Part shown: one piece after another, positions 8,176 through 16,951 of the stretch
Layout of the letters: every line of letters begins with the position of its first letter
Numbering within the stretch: position 1 is the stretch's first letter
Position numbers and translations under genes: made by a program
Notes under the pieces: model-generated
Seen by the model: only the letters and a program-made list of their open reading frames with translations
Databases searched by the model: none
What the model was told of the DNA's origin: nothing
Source: Pseudarcicella hirudinis
GTDB taxonomy: Bacteria > Bacteroidota > Bacteroidia > Cytophagales > Spirosomataceae
Reading direction: 5' to 3'
DNA: 64,000 nt
NCBI RefSeq assembly: GCF_900115665.1
Contig: NZ_FOXH01000001.1
Location: 367,777-431,776, forward strand

Positions 8176-10605
8176 TTATTCTTCATCACATCCGATCGGA
8201 GCTCCCGGAGGTAATTCTTTGTGAACAGCCACTTTCGCAGCAGAAGGATTCTTCATTCTGTCAAGCGCATAATCAATATGTGCCTGATAATCTGAGTCCT
8301 TTGTGTTTTTTCTGGTTTCCTCAAGATAAACTTTTAAATCTTTAAGTGTTTTTCCCGCTACAGCCTTAACCTGATAGTTCGCCGCATCATTTGTGCTTAA
8401 TGCCATTAAATGTGTCAGAACAACTTGTTCGACGATAAACTGAACTTTGCGGTTAAGGTTTGAAGATCTTGTTGATTTCCATGTTTTTTCAAGGACCTGG
8501 TTAATCATTTCTTCCAACCCCAAACCTCCGTTTCTTGCTTCATATTCTATCATTCTTGAAGCTCTTTCAGGATGAAAAAGAAATTGCAGCGGAAAATCTG
8601 CTGCTGATTCTGCGGCTGACAAAGGGTCAAATGCTAATCCGGTTCTCTTGCGGAATAATTCTCTTGAAGAAGAATATCCCGCCGGGCGTGGAGGAATGAG
8701 TTTGATGATGTTTTCGGGTAAAGTAAGGGTTTCTGAACTTAAACAGACTAAAACAGCATCCAGGGCTTTTTGCTGGGCCTCTTTACTTACGGCAAGGGTA
8801 GGGCTTTGTCCGTCTCCTCTCAACGCATAACGGTAATCCAAGCTGCCTACCACTTTAGCAGCTGCCTCAACCTGATAGCGGTGAAAATTGAATATCGGAA
8901 CCAGCACATCTTCAAGGAATGCCATCGGAACTCCTTCACGAATGCTTTTTTCTCCAAAATTGCTCAGCGCTTTCTGTCTTACCGCTAAAGTGTTTTTAAG
9001 TTCCTCTACAGGATCTTTACCGTTGTCCCATAAGTGTGCAACCGGACTTACCCCACCGGCAGGACGAGCATCCTGATCTGTCAGAAACAGAAGTCCTTTG
9101 CTTCTGGCATCCTGCAAAATTTTATTCAATCCTGCTTTTTCATCATTGCCTGCAGGAAAATCCTGATAACCGAAAGTGATTGAAAACTTATCCCATTCCC
9201 CAATTCCGTAGGCATAAGCGTCTGAAATGTCAATTTCTCCTTTGGCATTCAGTTTTACCGTTGGACTCGGATAGTCCATCACCGAAGCACGGTTATTGAT
9301 ACTGGCTGTATAATTATGCATTAATCCCAACGTGTGCCCAACCTCATGTGCTGCCAATTGTTTTAACCTGAATAATGCCATTTTTAACATCGGATCTTTC
9401 TCCGGATCGGGTTTTTGCCCGTTTTCAAAAGGTGAAAGTAAGCCTTGTGCGATCAGATAATCCTGACGAACTCTCAACGAACCTAAAGTAACCTGACCTT
9501 TGATAATTTCACCGGTTCTCGGGTCTGTTACAGATGCACCGTATGACCAGCCTCTGGTGCTTCTGTGTACCCAGTTAATCATATTGTACCGTATATCCAT
9601 CGGATCGGCATCATCCGGTAAGATTTTCACCTGAAAGGCATTTTTGTATCCGGCTGCTTCATATGCCTGATTCCACCAGGTTGCCCCTTCCAATAATGCC
9701 GAGCGTATAGGTTCAGGCGTTCCGTTGTCGAGGTAATAGATAATTGGTTTTACTGCTTCTGAACTTTTTGCAGAAGGGTCTTTTTTCTTTAATCGGTGAC
9801 GGGTAATGTAATATTTTTCAATTGGTTCTGAGACGGGAGTCGAATAATCGTAATATGAAATAGTATTAAAACTTGAGCGGGGATCAAATACTCTGGGTTT
9901 GTAATCATTATCAGGCAACTGAACAAAACTATGATGCATTCTCAAAGTAATTGCCTCGGTAGAAGGAGTAACGGATTTTACGAAGTTTCCGGCATCATCT
10001 CCGCCGGTAAAAGTCAGGGATACTTCAAGTTCACTATTCAGCGGAAAGTTCTTCGTTCTTGGTAAATAGATCACAGAACGGGATTTGTCCAGCGAATAAG
10101 AGCCTTGCTTCATGTCTCTGATTCTTTCAGCTGCACCCATGACGTCCCGGAGCAAGAAGTCTGTGGCATCTACCAGAAATTTACCGTTTTCTTCAGCCTC
10201 TGCGGTAAACCCGGCCAGCGTTGAAGAGGCAAAAGACTGATCAACTGCCTTTTTCTCATTAGGGTCTGATGAAAGTGCTCTGTAATGCTGATTAGGTTGT
10301 ACCAGTAAGATTTTCCGGCCCACTTTATTGAAATAAACAACTTTTTCATCGCCGAGCAAACCTCTGTCAAGACCAATGTCATTAGACCCTAACCCTGCCG
10401 GAAGAGAAGAAACATAAAGAAAATCCTGATTGAATTTATCGATTTGCAGCCAGATTTTTCCGGCATCCTCATCCCACCAGAAAGTAAAATATCCTTCATA
10501 TTTCTTAAAAGAAGCAGTTTTCTCGGAAATACCAGGGAGTTTTTGGCCGAAAGCCGTGGCAAATGACAGTAAACAAAAATAAAAGAGTAATGCTTTTTTT
10601 CTCAT
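8176..10605 (-). CDS. Zinc-dependent metzincin-type metalloprotease (DUF5117/DUF5118/DUF4953 architecture)
   Basis: 809 residues with a signal peptide (MRKKALLFYFCLLSFATAFGQ). The full metzincin zinc motif HEVGHTLGLMH is at H420-H430, with ligands H420, H424 and H430 and catalytic E421. A Met-turn follows at SVMDY (M443). The long N-terminal part matches the DUF5118/DUF5117 pair and the C-terminal part the DUF4953 region of a large Bacteroidota/Proteobacteria family of exported zinc proteases. It would be secreted or periplasmic. The physiological substrate is not known. It appears to be a single-gene unit. All catalytic residues are intact. Confidence 0.88.
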   Translation of the reverse strand: MRKKALLFYFCLLSFATAFGQKLPGISEKTASFKKYEGYFTFWWDEDAGKIWLQIDKFNQDFLYVSSLPAGLGSNDIGLDRGLLGDEKVVYFNKVGRKILLVQPNQHYRALSSDPNEKKAVDQSFASSTLAGFTAEAEENGKFLVDATDFLLRDVMGAAERIRDMKQGSYSLDKSRSVIYLPRTKNFPLNSELEVSLTFTGGDDAGNFVKSVTPSTEAITLRMHHSFVQLPDNDYKPRVFDPRSSFNTISYYDYSTPVSEPIEKYYITRHRLKKKDPSAKSSEAVKPIIYYLDNGTPEPIRSALLEGATWWNQAYEAAGYKNAFQVKILPDDADPMDIRYNMINWVHRSTRGWSYGASVTDPRTGEIIKGQVTLGSLRVRQDYLIAQGLLSPFENGQKPDPEKDPMLKMALFRLKQLAAHEVGHTLGLMHNYTASINNRASVMDYPSPTVKLNAKGEIDISDAYAYGIGEWDKFSITFGYQDFPAGNDEKAGLNKILQDARSKGLLFLTDQDARPAGGVSPVAHLWDNGKDPVEELKNTLAVRQKALSNFGEKSIREGVPMAFLEDVLVPIFNFHRYQVEAAAKVVGSLDYRYALRGDGQSPTLAVSKEAQQKALDAVLVCLSSETLTLPENIIKLIPPRPAGYSSSRELFRKRTGLAFDPLSAAESAADFPLQFLFHPERASRMIEYEARNGGLGLEEMINQVLEKTWKSTRSSNLNRKVQFIVEQVVLTHLMALSTNDAANYQVKAVAGKTLKDLKVYLEETRKNTKDSDYQAHIDYALDRMKNPSAAKVAVHKELPPGAPIGCDEE

Positions 10606-10866
10606 GTGTTGTTTAGTTAGATGAAATGCCCGATTAAATAATGGAAACAGTACTTATGGATAGCAAAAATTACAAAATTTAATCAAGAAACGGAAGGAAA
10701 TACCATAAGTTGCCCTAAAACATAGATAAAACAGCTTTTTCAGGGGGTACTTATCTGAATAAAGAAAACTGTTTTCAAAAATTCAGAACGGTAAATATGG
10801 AACTCTATGTTAAAAACTTCCGGAAAAATCAGTAAAAAATTCCCTGAAAATTCCCAATTTCGTATT

Positions 10867-11808
10867 ATGAATAGTAAAAATCAACAGTTAAGAATTTGGG
10901 CAGGACTTGGAACTTTATATTTGGTTTGGGGATCAACTTACCTTGCTATACGATTTGTAGTGGAAAACGTGCCGTCTATGTTTGCTTCAGGTATGCGAAA
11001 TGTTCTTGCCGGGACGACCTTGTTACTCTGGGCGATTTTTTCTAAGAATTTCAAAAGACCGGACTCTAAATTTTTATGGGTTAATGCTATAGCCGGGACA
11101 TTAATGCTTGCCATTGGAAATGGTTTGCTGTCTATCGCTGCAAAATGGGTACCTTCCGGATTCTCCTCTCTTTTCTTTGCAATCAGTCCAATCTTACTGG
11201 TAATTATTTTCTGGTTTGACGGCGAAAAGCCCAGGAGAAATGTACTGATTGGCGCTGCACTGGGAGTAATAGGTGTAATAATTTTAATGAGCCTGAAAAA
11301 CGTCGCCTTAAAAGGAGGTGAAGGGATGTTCTTCTGGGGAGTTTTACTACTTTTTATTGCCATTTTGGGATGGGATCTGGGTGTTTTTATCGTTAAAAAA
11401 GCAAATATTAACAATTACCCTACCTCTCAGATTGCCGCTGCGCAGATGATTCCGGGAGGGATTGTTACGTTGGTAGTCAGTGGGCTTTTGGGAGAATGGA
11501 ACCATGTTGATTTAGCAAATGTTCCGGTAAATGCTTATCTGTGGTTTGCTTATCTTTATATTGTCGGGTCAATTGTAGGTTTTTCGGTATTCAGTTGGTT
11601 ATCAAAAGTGGCACCTCCTACACAGGTTGCTACTTATACCTATGTAAATCCGCTTGTAGCATTAATGCTAGGATGGCTTCTGGGAGGAGAACAGTTAAAT
11701 CCTTTAATGCTTGTCGCGGCTTTATTTATCATATCAGCTGTGATTCTGATTACCCTGAGAAACCAGAAAAGCACAGAATTAAAATCAAAACAGATTAAAT
11801 TTGAATAG
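10867..11808 (+). CDS. EamA/DMT-family transporter
   Basis: 313 residues from the ATG at 10867. An in-frame ATG 20 codons upstream (10807) would add a polar, basic leader unlike the family. The protein is ten hydrophobic helices in two EamA repeats. The first repeat opens with GLGTLYLVWGSTYLAIRF, the conserved start of YedA/RhaT-like drug/metabolite exporters. The second ends with YTYVNPLVALMLGWLLGGE, the matching signature. It is an inner membrane exporter or importer of amino acids or other small metabolites, with unknown substrate. It is followed by an esterase gene on the same strand 75 bases later, with no obvious functional link. Confidence 0.88.
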   Translation: MNSKNQQLRIWAGLGTLYLVWGSTYLAIRFVVENVPSMFASGMRNVLAGTTLLLWAIFSKNFKRPDSKFLWVNAIAGTLMLAIGNGLLSIAAKWVPSGFSSLFFAISPILLVIIFWFDGEKPRRNVLIGAALGVIGVIILMSLKNVALKGGEGMFFWGVLLLFIAILGWDLGVFIVKKANINNYPTSQIAAAQMIPGGIVTLVVSGLLGEWNHVDLANVPVNAYLWFAYLYIVGSIVGFSVFSWLSKVAPPTQVATYTYVNPLVALMLGWLLGGEQLNPLMLVAALFIISAVILITLRNQKSTELKSKQIKFE

Positions 11809-11883
11809 AAACGGACTTTAAGTAATTAAGGTCAGTCCGGTAAAAGAACCGGATTTTTAATATACTCTCTAATAAAGTTAACT

Positions 11884-12801
11884 ATGTTTAAGAAAATTAT
11901 TACAGTTTTAAGTCTTTCTATGTCGATGACTTTCTCGTACGCTCAGAATGAAATGCCTCTTTATGCAGGAGCTGTCCCTAATTCCAAATCTGTTGCGAAC
12001 ACTGAAAAGTCAGAAATGGGGAAAGACGGGATTTTAAGAATCTCTGAAGTATCTGTTCCCGCAATTACCGTTTATCCGGCTCCCAAAGATATAGCAAATG
12101 GTACAGCGGTTATTATTTGTCCGGGTGGAGGATACAGAATTCTGGCTGCAAGTCATGAAGGCTCAGATGTAGCAAAAGAGTTTAATAAAATGGGAATAAC
12201 AGCTTTTGTACTGAAATACCGTATCCCCAATGAAAATGCACAGGTTGACAGAACGATAGCGCCGCTTCAGGATGCGCAGCAAGCCCTCAGAATTGTGAGA
12301 AAAGATGCCTCTAAATATGGAATTAACCCAAACAGAATTGGTATCATGGGTTTTTCAGCAGGAGGGCATTTGGCTTCTACCGCCGGAACACATTTCAGTA
12401 AACCTGTCGGTGACAATGCTGATGCCAGTAATGTCCGGCCTGATTTTATGCTTCTGATATACCCGGTTATCAGTTTCGGTGACTTTGGCCATAAAGGATC
12501 AGCGGAGCAGTTGATCGGTAAAAACCCTTCGGAAGAGCTTGTGAAATTATATTCAAATGAACAACAGGTAACGGCTCAAACGCCTCCTGCTTTTCTGGTT
12601 CATGCCGGAGATGATAATGCTGTTCCTGTAAAAAACTCCCTGTCGTTTTATGAAGCCTTGCAGAAAAACGGAGTTCCTTCAGAATTACACGTTTATCCGA
12701 AAGGCGGGCATGGTTTCGGATTAAATAACAAAACAACCCCTGACAAATGGATAGAAAGAGCTAAAAACTGGCTTGATTCAATGGGATTACTGAAAAAATA
12801 A
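11884..12801 (+). CDS. Exported alpha/beta-hydrolase (carbohydrate esterase-like)
   Basis: 305 residues with a signal peptide ending at FSYAQ. The oxyanion-hole motif is CPGGGY, where the usual HGGG histidine is proline, as in BD-FAE and xylan-esterase-like enzymes of Bacteroidota. The nucleophile elbow is GFSAGG with S158. An acidic residue at D243/D244 (HAGDDNAVP) and H276 (GGHGFG) complete the triad. It should remove acetyl or other acyl groups from glycans or small esters in the periplasm. It could act with the exported glycosidases in this window, though it is not in an operon with them. A strong terminator follows. Confidence 0.85.
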   Translation: MFKKIITVLSLSMSMTFSYAQNEMPLYAGAVPNSKSVANTEKSEMGKDGILRISEVSVPAITVYPAPKDIANGTAVIICPGGGYRILAASHEGSDVAKEFNKMGITAFVLKYRIPNENAQVDRTIAPLQDAQQALRIVRKDASKYGINPNRIGIMGFSAGGHLASTAGTHFSKPVGDNADASNVRPDFMLLIYPVISFGDFGHKGSAEQLIGKNPSEELVKLYSNEQQVTAQTPPAFLVHAGDDNAVPVKNSLSFYEALQKNGVPSELHVYPKGGHGFGLNNKTTPDKWIERAKNWLDSMGLLKK

Positions 12802-12804
12802 ACT

Positions 12805-12838
12805 AAAAGCTGAGGTTCAAATCAGAACCTCAGCTTTT
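12805..12838. terminator. Bidirectional terminator
   Basis: A perfect 14-bp stem aaaagctgaggttc/gaacctcagctttt with a 6-base loop and T-rich ends on both strands. It lies exactly between two converging genes, ending at the last base before the stop codon of the leftward gene. Confidence 0.9.
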
Positions 12839-13336
12839 TCAGGCATTTATGACATTTTGAATAAGATCATTCCTGTTCCTTAAATCAATTCCTCCTTCCA
12901 GAACGGATTTAAGATTTGCCAGATAAAATGTCCAGCCTTCTCCGCATGCAACATAAAGATTGGTTTTGGGATTAATATCGAAGGGAATATTCTTTTGTGT
13001 AAGTTCTACCAGATTTTCCCCGTTTTCTTTCATAATTTTTACAGTAACCAGGCAATTTTCCGTAAAACTAAATGAAAGGCTGTTTTCCTCCTTACTGCTC
13101 ATAACTCTGCCTTCCTGCACATAATCCGGATAGCCAAACCATTTCCATTCGTAATTGTCGTTTTCAGCAATAAACTGGTCAGGATTTCTGAGTTCATTTT
13201 CAGAATCCCGGAAAAGCGCAGTTCTCAGAAACCAGCTTTCCAAACCTTTCTGAGTACACCAGGCCTTCAGGATAGTCTCTATTCCGGCATTTATGGTTAC
13301 TCTTTTGGTAAAACTACTCCATTCATCCATTTCCAT
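12839..13336 (-). CDS. SRPBCC / AHSA1-like domain protein
   Basis: 165 residues, cytoplasmic. The sequence pattern of a START-like fold is visible: an opening strand and helix (VTINAGIETILKAWCTQKGLESWF), the central stretch YEWKWFGYPDYVQEG, and a closing long helix after CGEGWTFYLANLKSVLEGG. This matches the AHSA1/SRPBCC family, which binds hydrophobic ligands or acts as a stress or co-chaperone-like protein. The role here is unknown. The gene stands alone and shares a terminator with the esterase gene. Confidence 0.75.
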   Translation of the reverse strand: MEMDEWSSFTKRVTINAGIETILKAWCTQKGLESWFLRTALFRDSENELRNPDQFIAENDNYEWKWFGYPDYVQEGRVMSSKEENSLSFSFTENCLVTVKIMKENGENLVELTQKNIPFDINPKTNLYVACGEGWTFYLANLKSVLEGGIDLRNRNDLIQNVINA

Positions 13337-13624
13337 ATTTCAAGAAGTTTAAGGTTGTTTAAGATGAAGTTCCGGCTAATATAGAAATTGCTGAGACCTT
13401 TTGAAAGTTTTTTGCTGAAAATGCAACAATACTCCTGTTTTTATGCTGAAAGAAAAAGAAACCCTATAAGGCATGGTAAAAAAAAGGCTTTTCAGGGCGG
13501 TTTTCACCTAACTGCTTTCGTACTTTTTTTGACTGAGAGTATTATTTGAATTTCAAAACTCTTAGAGAAAAGGACCGGAAACTTTTATAAAATATCTTAT
13601 CTGAAACTTAATTTAAAGCGTGTT

Positions 13625-14971
13625 ATGAAAATTATCAGAAAATTACCTGCAATTATTCTTCTCTTTATTTCGTTGTCGCAGGTTCTGTTTGCGCAGACCA
13701 GACCCGCATGGGCCAATGAAACAGATGCGCAAAAAGAAGAAAGAATGAAGTGGTGGCACAATGACCATTTTGGAATGTTTATTCATTGGGGACTATATTC
13801 TATGCCCGCAAGACACGAATGGGTACGAAATCATGAAAAGATCTCAAATGAAGAGTATGAGAAATATTTCAACAATTTTGAACCTGATTTGTATAACCCG
13901 AAAGAATGGGCAAGGAAGGCTAAAGAAGCGGGTATGAAATATTTCGTAATTACCACAAAGCACCATGAAGGTTTTTGTCTCTGGGATTCTAAATATACTG
14001 ATTACAAAGTGACAAATACTCCGATAAAGCGTGATCTGTTAAAGGAAATGGTAGATGCTTTCAGAGCGGAAGGACTGAAAGTCGGATTTTATTATTCTCT
14101 GATCGATTGGCATCATCCTGATTTCCCGGTAGATCACATTCATCCGATGCGGGATAATGCGGAGGCCAGAGCGGCAAATTCTAAAAAAGATATTAAAAAA
14201 TATCAGCAATACCTTAAAAATCAGGTTACTGAATTATTGACTCAATTTGGTAAAATCGATGAACTCTGGCTTGATTTTTCATATCCGGGAAAAGATGGAA
14301 AAGGACATGAGGACTGGGATTCGGAAAATCTTCTTAAAATAATCAGAAAATTACAACCGGGAATTATTGTGAATGATCGTCTGGATCTGGGAGATACCGA
14401 CTGGGGCTGGGATTTTAAATCGCCGGAACAATTTATGCCTAAAGAATGGGTATCAGAAAAAGGGAAAAAAGTAAACTGGGAAACTTGTCAGACTTTTTCC
14501 GGGTCATGGGGTTATCACAGAGATGAAACAAGCTGGAAAAGTGTTCCGCAGTTAATCAGTATGCTTATAGAAACCGTTAGTAAAGGAGGTAATTTACTTT
14601 TAAATGTAGGACCGACCTCAAGAGGTTTGTTTGACGTCAGAGCGGATGAACGCCTGAAGGGAATAGGAGAGTGGATGAAATATAACAGCCGTGCGATATA
14701 TGGCTGTACAGCAGCTCCCGCAGGTTTTAAAAAGCCTGATAATTCATTACTGACTTATAATGCAGACAGAAAACGCCTTTATGTACATGTTTTGGAATGG
14801 CCGATCGATGTTTTAAGTCTGGATGGTTATAAAGGAAAAGTGAAATACGCTCAAATCCTGAATGATGGTTCGGAGGTAAAATTTAAAGAAGAAGGGGAGA
14901 ACCTGGTATTAAGACTTCCGGTTAAAAAGCCGGATACTGAAGTGCCGGTTATAGAATTAATTCTGGAATAG
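13625..14971 (+). CDS. Exported alpha-L-fucosidase (GH29)
   Basis: 448 residues with a signal peptide ending SQVLFAQ. GH29 hallmarks are clear: WWHNDHFGMFIHWGLYSMPA near the N-terminus, TTKHHEGFCLWDS, GFYYSLIDWHHPDFP, and the nucleophile region DELWLDFSYPG, where D217 is the expected catalytic nucleophile. QTFSGSWGYHRDE and GGNLLLNVGPTSRG are also family signatures. It releases terminal fucose from glycans in the periplasm or outside. The C-terminal beta-sandwich is short, as in compact GH29 enzymes. The gene is monocistronic with a strong terminator after it. Confidence 0.93.
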   Translation: MKIIRKLPAIILLFISLSQVLFAQTRPAWANETDAQKEERMKWWHNDHFGMFIHWGLYSMPARHEWVRNHEKISNEEYEKYFNNFEPDLYNPKEWARKAKEAGMKYFVITTKHHEGFCLWDSKYTDYKVTNTPIKRDLLKEMVDAFRAEGLKVGFYYSLIDWHHPDFPVDHIHPMRDNAEARAANSKKDIKKYQQYLKNQVTELLTQFGKIDELWLDFSYPGKDGKGHEDWDSENLLKIIRKLQPGIIVNDRLDLGDTDWGWDFKSPEQFMPKEWVSEKGKKVNWETCQTFSGSWGYHRDETSWKSVPQLISMLIETVSKGGNLLLNVGPTSRGLFDVRADERLKGIGEWMKYNSRAIYGCTAAPAGFKKPDNSLLTYNADRKRLYVHVLEWPIDVLSLDGYKGKVKYAQILNDGSEVKFKEEGENLVLRLPVKKPDTEVPVIELILE

Positions 14972-14986
14972 GTCTTATTTTAACGG

Positions 14987-15022
14987 AAACGGGGATAGCA
15001 CCTTGATGCTATCCCCGTTTTT
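14987..15022. terminator. Bidirectional terminator after the fucosidase gene
   Basis: A perfect 14-bp stem aaacggggatagca/tgctatccccgttt with loop ccttga, followed by a T run. It ends at the stop codon of the converging YciI gene and can serve both. Confidence 0.92.
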
Positions 15023-15319
15023 CTATTTTTGAGGTGTTATGGCTCTCATAGGATAAATCTCATAATGATTGATACTGCTTGCCGGATCATTTTCAGTCAT
15101 GCTTTTAAGGAGTTCTTCATTTTCAACTTCCACGATTCCCAATCCATAAGTTCCGGCAGGATCCGAAACCGGACCGAAAACAATAACAAGTCCCTGATCC
15201 ATGAGTTCCTTCCAGTAAACGACATGTTTTTGCATAATTTCTCTTTCCGCTTCAGTCATATCCTGTGCAAAAGTAGGCCTTGCAGGAATAAGTTTCAGAC
15301 AAAAATGTTTTTTAGTCAT
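15023..15319 (-). CDS. YciI-family protein
   Basis: 98 residues, the usual YCII-domain size. It has the typical pattern of a short ferredoxin-like alpha/beta fold: an acidic helix TEAEREIMQKHVVYWKELMDQG, then VIVFGPVSDPAGTYGLGIVEVENEE, and NDPASSINHYEIYPM at the end. The conserved His (QKHVVYW) and Asp (NDPAS) of the family are present. Family members are small cytoplasmic proteins of mostly unknown function, sometimes involved in chlorinated aromatic or peroxide chemistry. It lies just downstream of the APC permease gene on the same strand (40 bases), so the two may be co-transcribed. Confidence 0.8.
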   Translation of the reverse strand: MTKKHFCLKLIPARPTFAQDMTEAEREIMQKHVVYWKELMDQGLVIVFGPVSDPAGTYGLGIVEVENEELLKSMTENDPASSINHYEIYPMRAITPQK

Positions 15320-15359
15320 AGTTTAAAATGGTTAAATTGAAATTGACCAGGTAAATAGA

Positions 15360-16799
15360 TTAATCAGCTTTTTTCTTTCTCCAGAAATAAAAGACCGGAA
15401 TACCCAAAGCTACGATGCCTACGCCCGCCCATGAAGGAACTGGCTTGAAAATCAGGAGATTGATGCATAGAGCAACGGCAAAAATCAAATAAATTGCCGG
15501 AATTAGCGGATAGCCGAAAGCTTTATAAGGTCTGGGAGCATCCGGTTGTCTTTTTCTCAGAATAAATACCCCGGCAATCGTCAGAATATAAAAAACAAGA
15601 ATAGAAAAAACTGTATAATCAAGTAAATCTCCGTAAGTGCCTGATAAACATAGTAAACATGCCCATACACATTGAATAACCAATGAAAATCCCGGAACAC
15701 CTTTGCTATTTAAATCCCCTGCTTTTTTGAAGAAAAGTCCATCTTTTGCCATTGCATAATACACTCTCGCTCCTGATAAAATAATTCCGTTGTTACATCC
15801 GAAAGTAGAGATCATAATGAAAATAGCCATGATAAATACACCCGGATTTCCAAAAATCATTTCAGCCGCAGCCGTTCCCACACGATCATTGGAAGCAAAC
15901 ATAATACCTCTTGCCAATGTATCTGCGCCTGCAGGAGAGCCTTTGGCAGGTAAAAGCATTAAATAGGCCACATTTGCCAGAATATAAAGTGCGCTTACCG
16001 TAAGTGTCCCCAATAATAAGCTCAAGGGAATGTTACGTTTCGGATCTTTAACTTCTCCGGCCGTATAAGTAATGTTATTCCAGGCAGAAGATGAGAATAG
16101 AGGACCAATTAAAGCAAGTCCCATTGCTGACCATAAACCTAAACCTGAAAGGTATTTAATATCGACAATTTTGCCTTTTTCGAAAATGATAGTCTGAGGA
16201 GTCCAGAACTCTAAAGAGTTAATTTCCCACATACCTACTTTAGTACCCACGATAATACCAATTACGGCAAGAGCCAGTAAAGCTCCGATTTTAGTTACTG
16301 TAAAAATTAACTGGACAAGTTTTGCGTTTCTTACGCCTTTCAGGTTGACAAATGTGAGAAATAATATAAGGGCAATGGCAAGTAACTGTTGTGTATCAAA
16401 GATGAGAAATTTATGTTCTGTACCAATAATTTTCGGGAAGAGAACACCAGTATATTTGGCAAAAGCTACTGCCACTGCAGCAATGGTTCCTGTTTCTATG
16501 ACCAGAAAGGTAGTCCAACCAAAAAGAAAACCAACCAAAGGGTTATACGCTTCCCGGAGATAGACATATTGTCCTCCGGCATTGGGCATCATTCCTGCTA
16601 ATTCTCCATAGGAGAGTGCGGAAATCAAAGTAATTATGCCTGTAATAACCCAGGCAAGTAATAAATAACCCGGAGATCCCAGATTACGGGTAACGTCTGC
16701 CGAGACGATAAAAATGCCTGAGCCAATCATTGAACCGATGACAATCATCGTTGAATCAAGTAATCCTAACTCTCTTTTAAATTGTTGATGTTTTTCCAT
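15360..16799 (-). CDS. APC-family amino acid permease
   Basis: 479 residues from the ATG at 16797-16799. An ATG five codons further upstream is less likely because MEKHQQFKRELGL matches family starts. About 12 transmembrane segments. The first carries GSMIGSGIF, the unwound helix 1 substrate-binding motif of LAT/APC transporters. SALSYGELAGMMPNAGGQYVYLREAY and NPLVGFLFGW are also family signatures. It is an inner membrane amino acid uptake or exchange carrier, specificity unknown. It is divergent from hemN. Confidence 0.9.
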   Translation of the reverse strand: MEKHQQFKRELGLLDSTMIVIGSMIGSGIFIVSADVTRNLGSPGYLLLAWVITGIITLISALSYGELAGMMPNAGGQYVYLREAYNPLVGFLFGWTTFLVIETGTIAAVAVAFAKYTGVLFPKIIGTEHKFLIFDTQQLLAIALILFLTFVNLKGVRNAKLVQLIFTVTKIGALLALAVIGIIVGTKVGMWEINSLEFWTPQTIIFEKGKIVDIKYLSGLGLWSAMGLALIGPLFSSSAWNNITYTAGEVKDPKRNIPLSLLLGTLTVSALYILANVAYLMLLPAKGSPAGADTLARGIMFASNDRVGTAAAEMIFGNPGVFIMAIFIMISTFGCNNGIILSGARVYYAMAKDGLFFKKAGDLNSKGVPGFSLVIQCVWACLLCLSGTYGDLLDYTVFSILVFYILTIAGVFILRKRQPDAPRPYKAFGYPLIPAIYLIFAVALCINLLIFKPVPSWAGVGIVALGIPVFYFWRKKKAD

Positions 16800-16933
16800 G
16801 TTCAAATAAAGCAAAAAAACAACATTCTTACAAATGCATTAAACCTGTCTGAAAAGCATAAAACCAATTATTGTAATAATATGAGTCATTTTGACAATTG
16901 ATAAAAGTCATTAAGCGGAAAGATTGCAGCAGG

Positions 16934-16941
16934 TAATTTTG
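16934..16941 (+). promoter_or_regulatory. -7 promoter element before hemN
   Basis: TAATTTTG matches TAnnTTTG. It ends only 10 bases before the first possible hemN ATG (16952) and 37 bases before the second (16979). It thus either favours the second start or implies a very short leader. Confidence 0.45.
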
Positions 16942-16951
16942 TTCTCAGAAA

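Noticed and set aside
16870-16920. TGAC/GTCA strings upstream of hemN as an FNR-type site
   Set aside because: The half-sites have the wrong spacing (11 bases between tgac and gtca) for a Crp/FNR dimer and the match is weak, although oxygen control of hemN would be reasonable.
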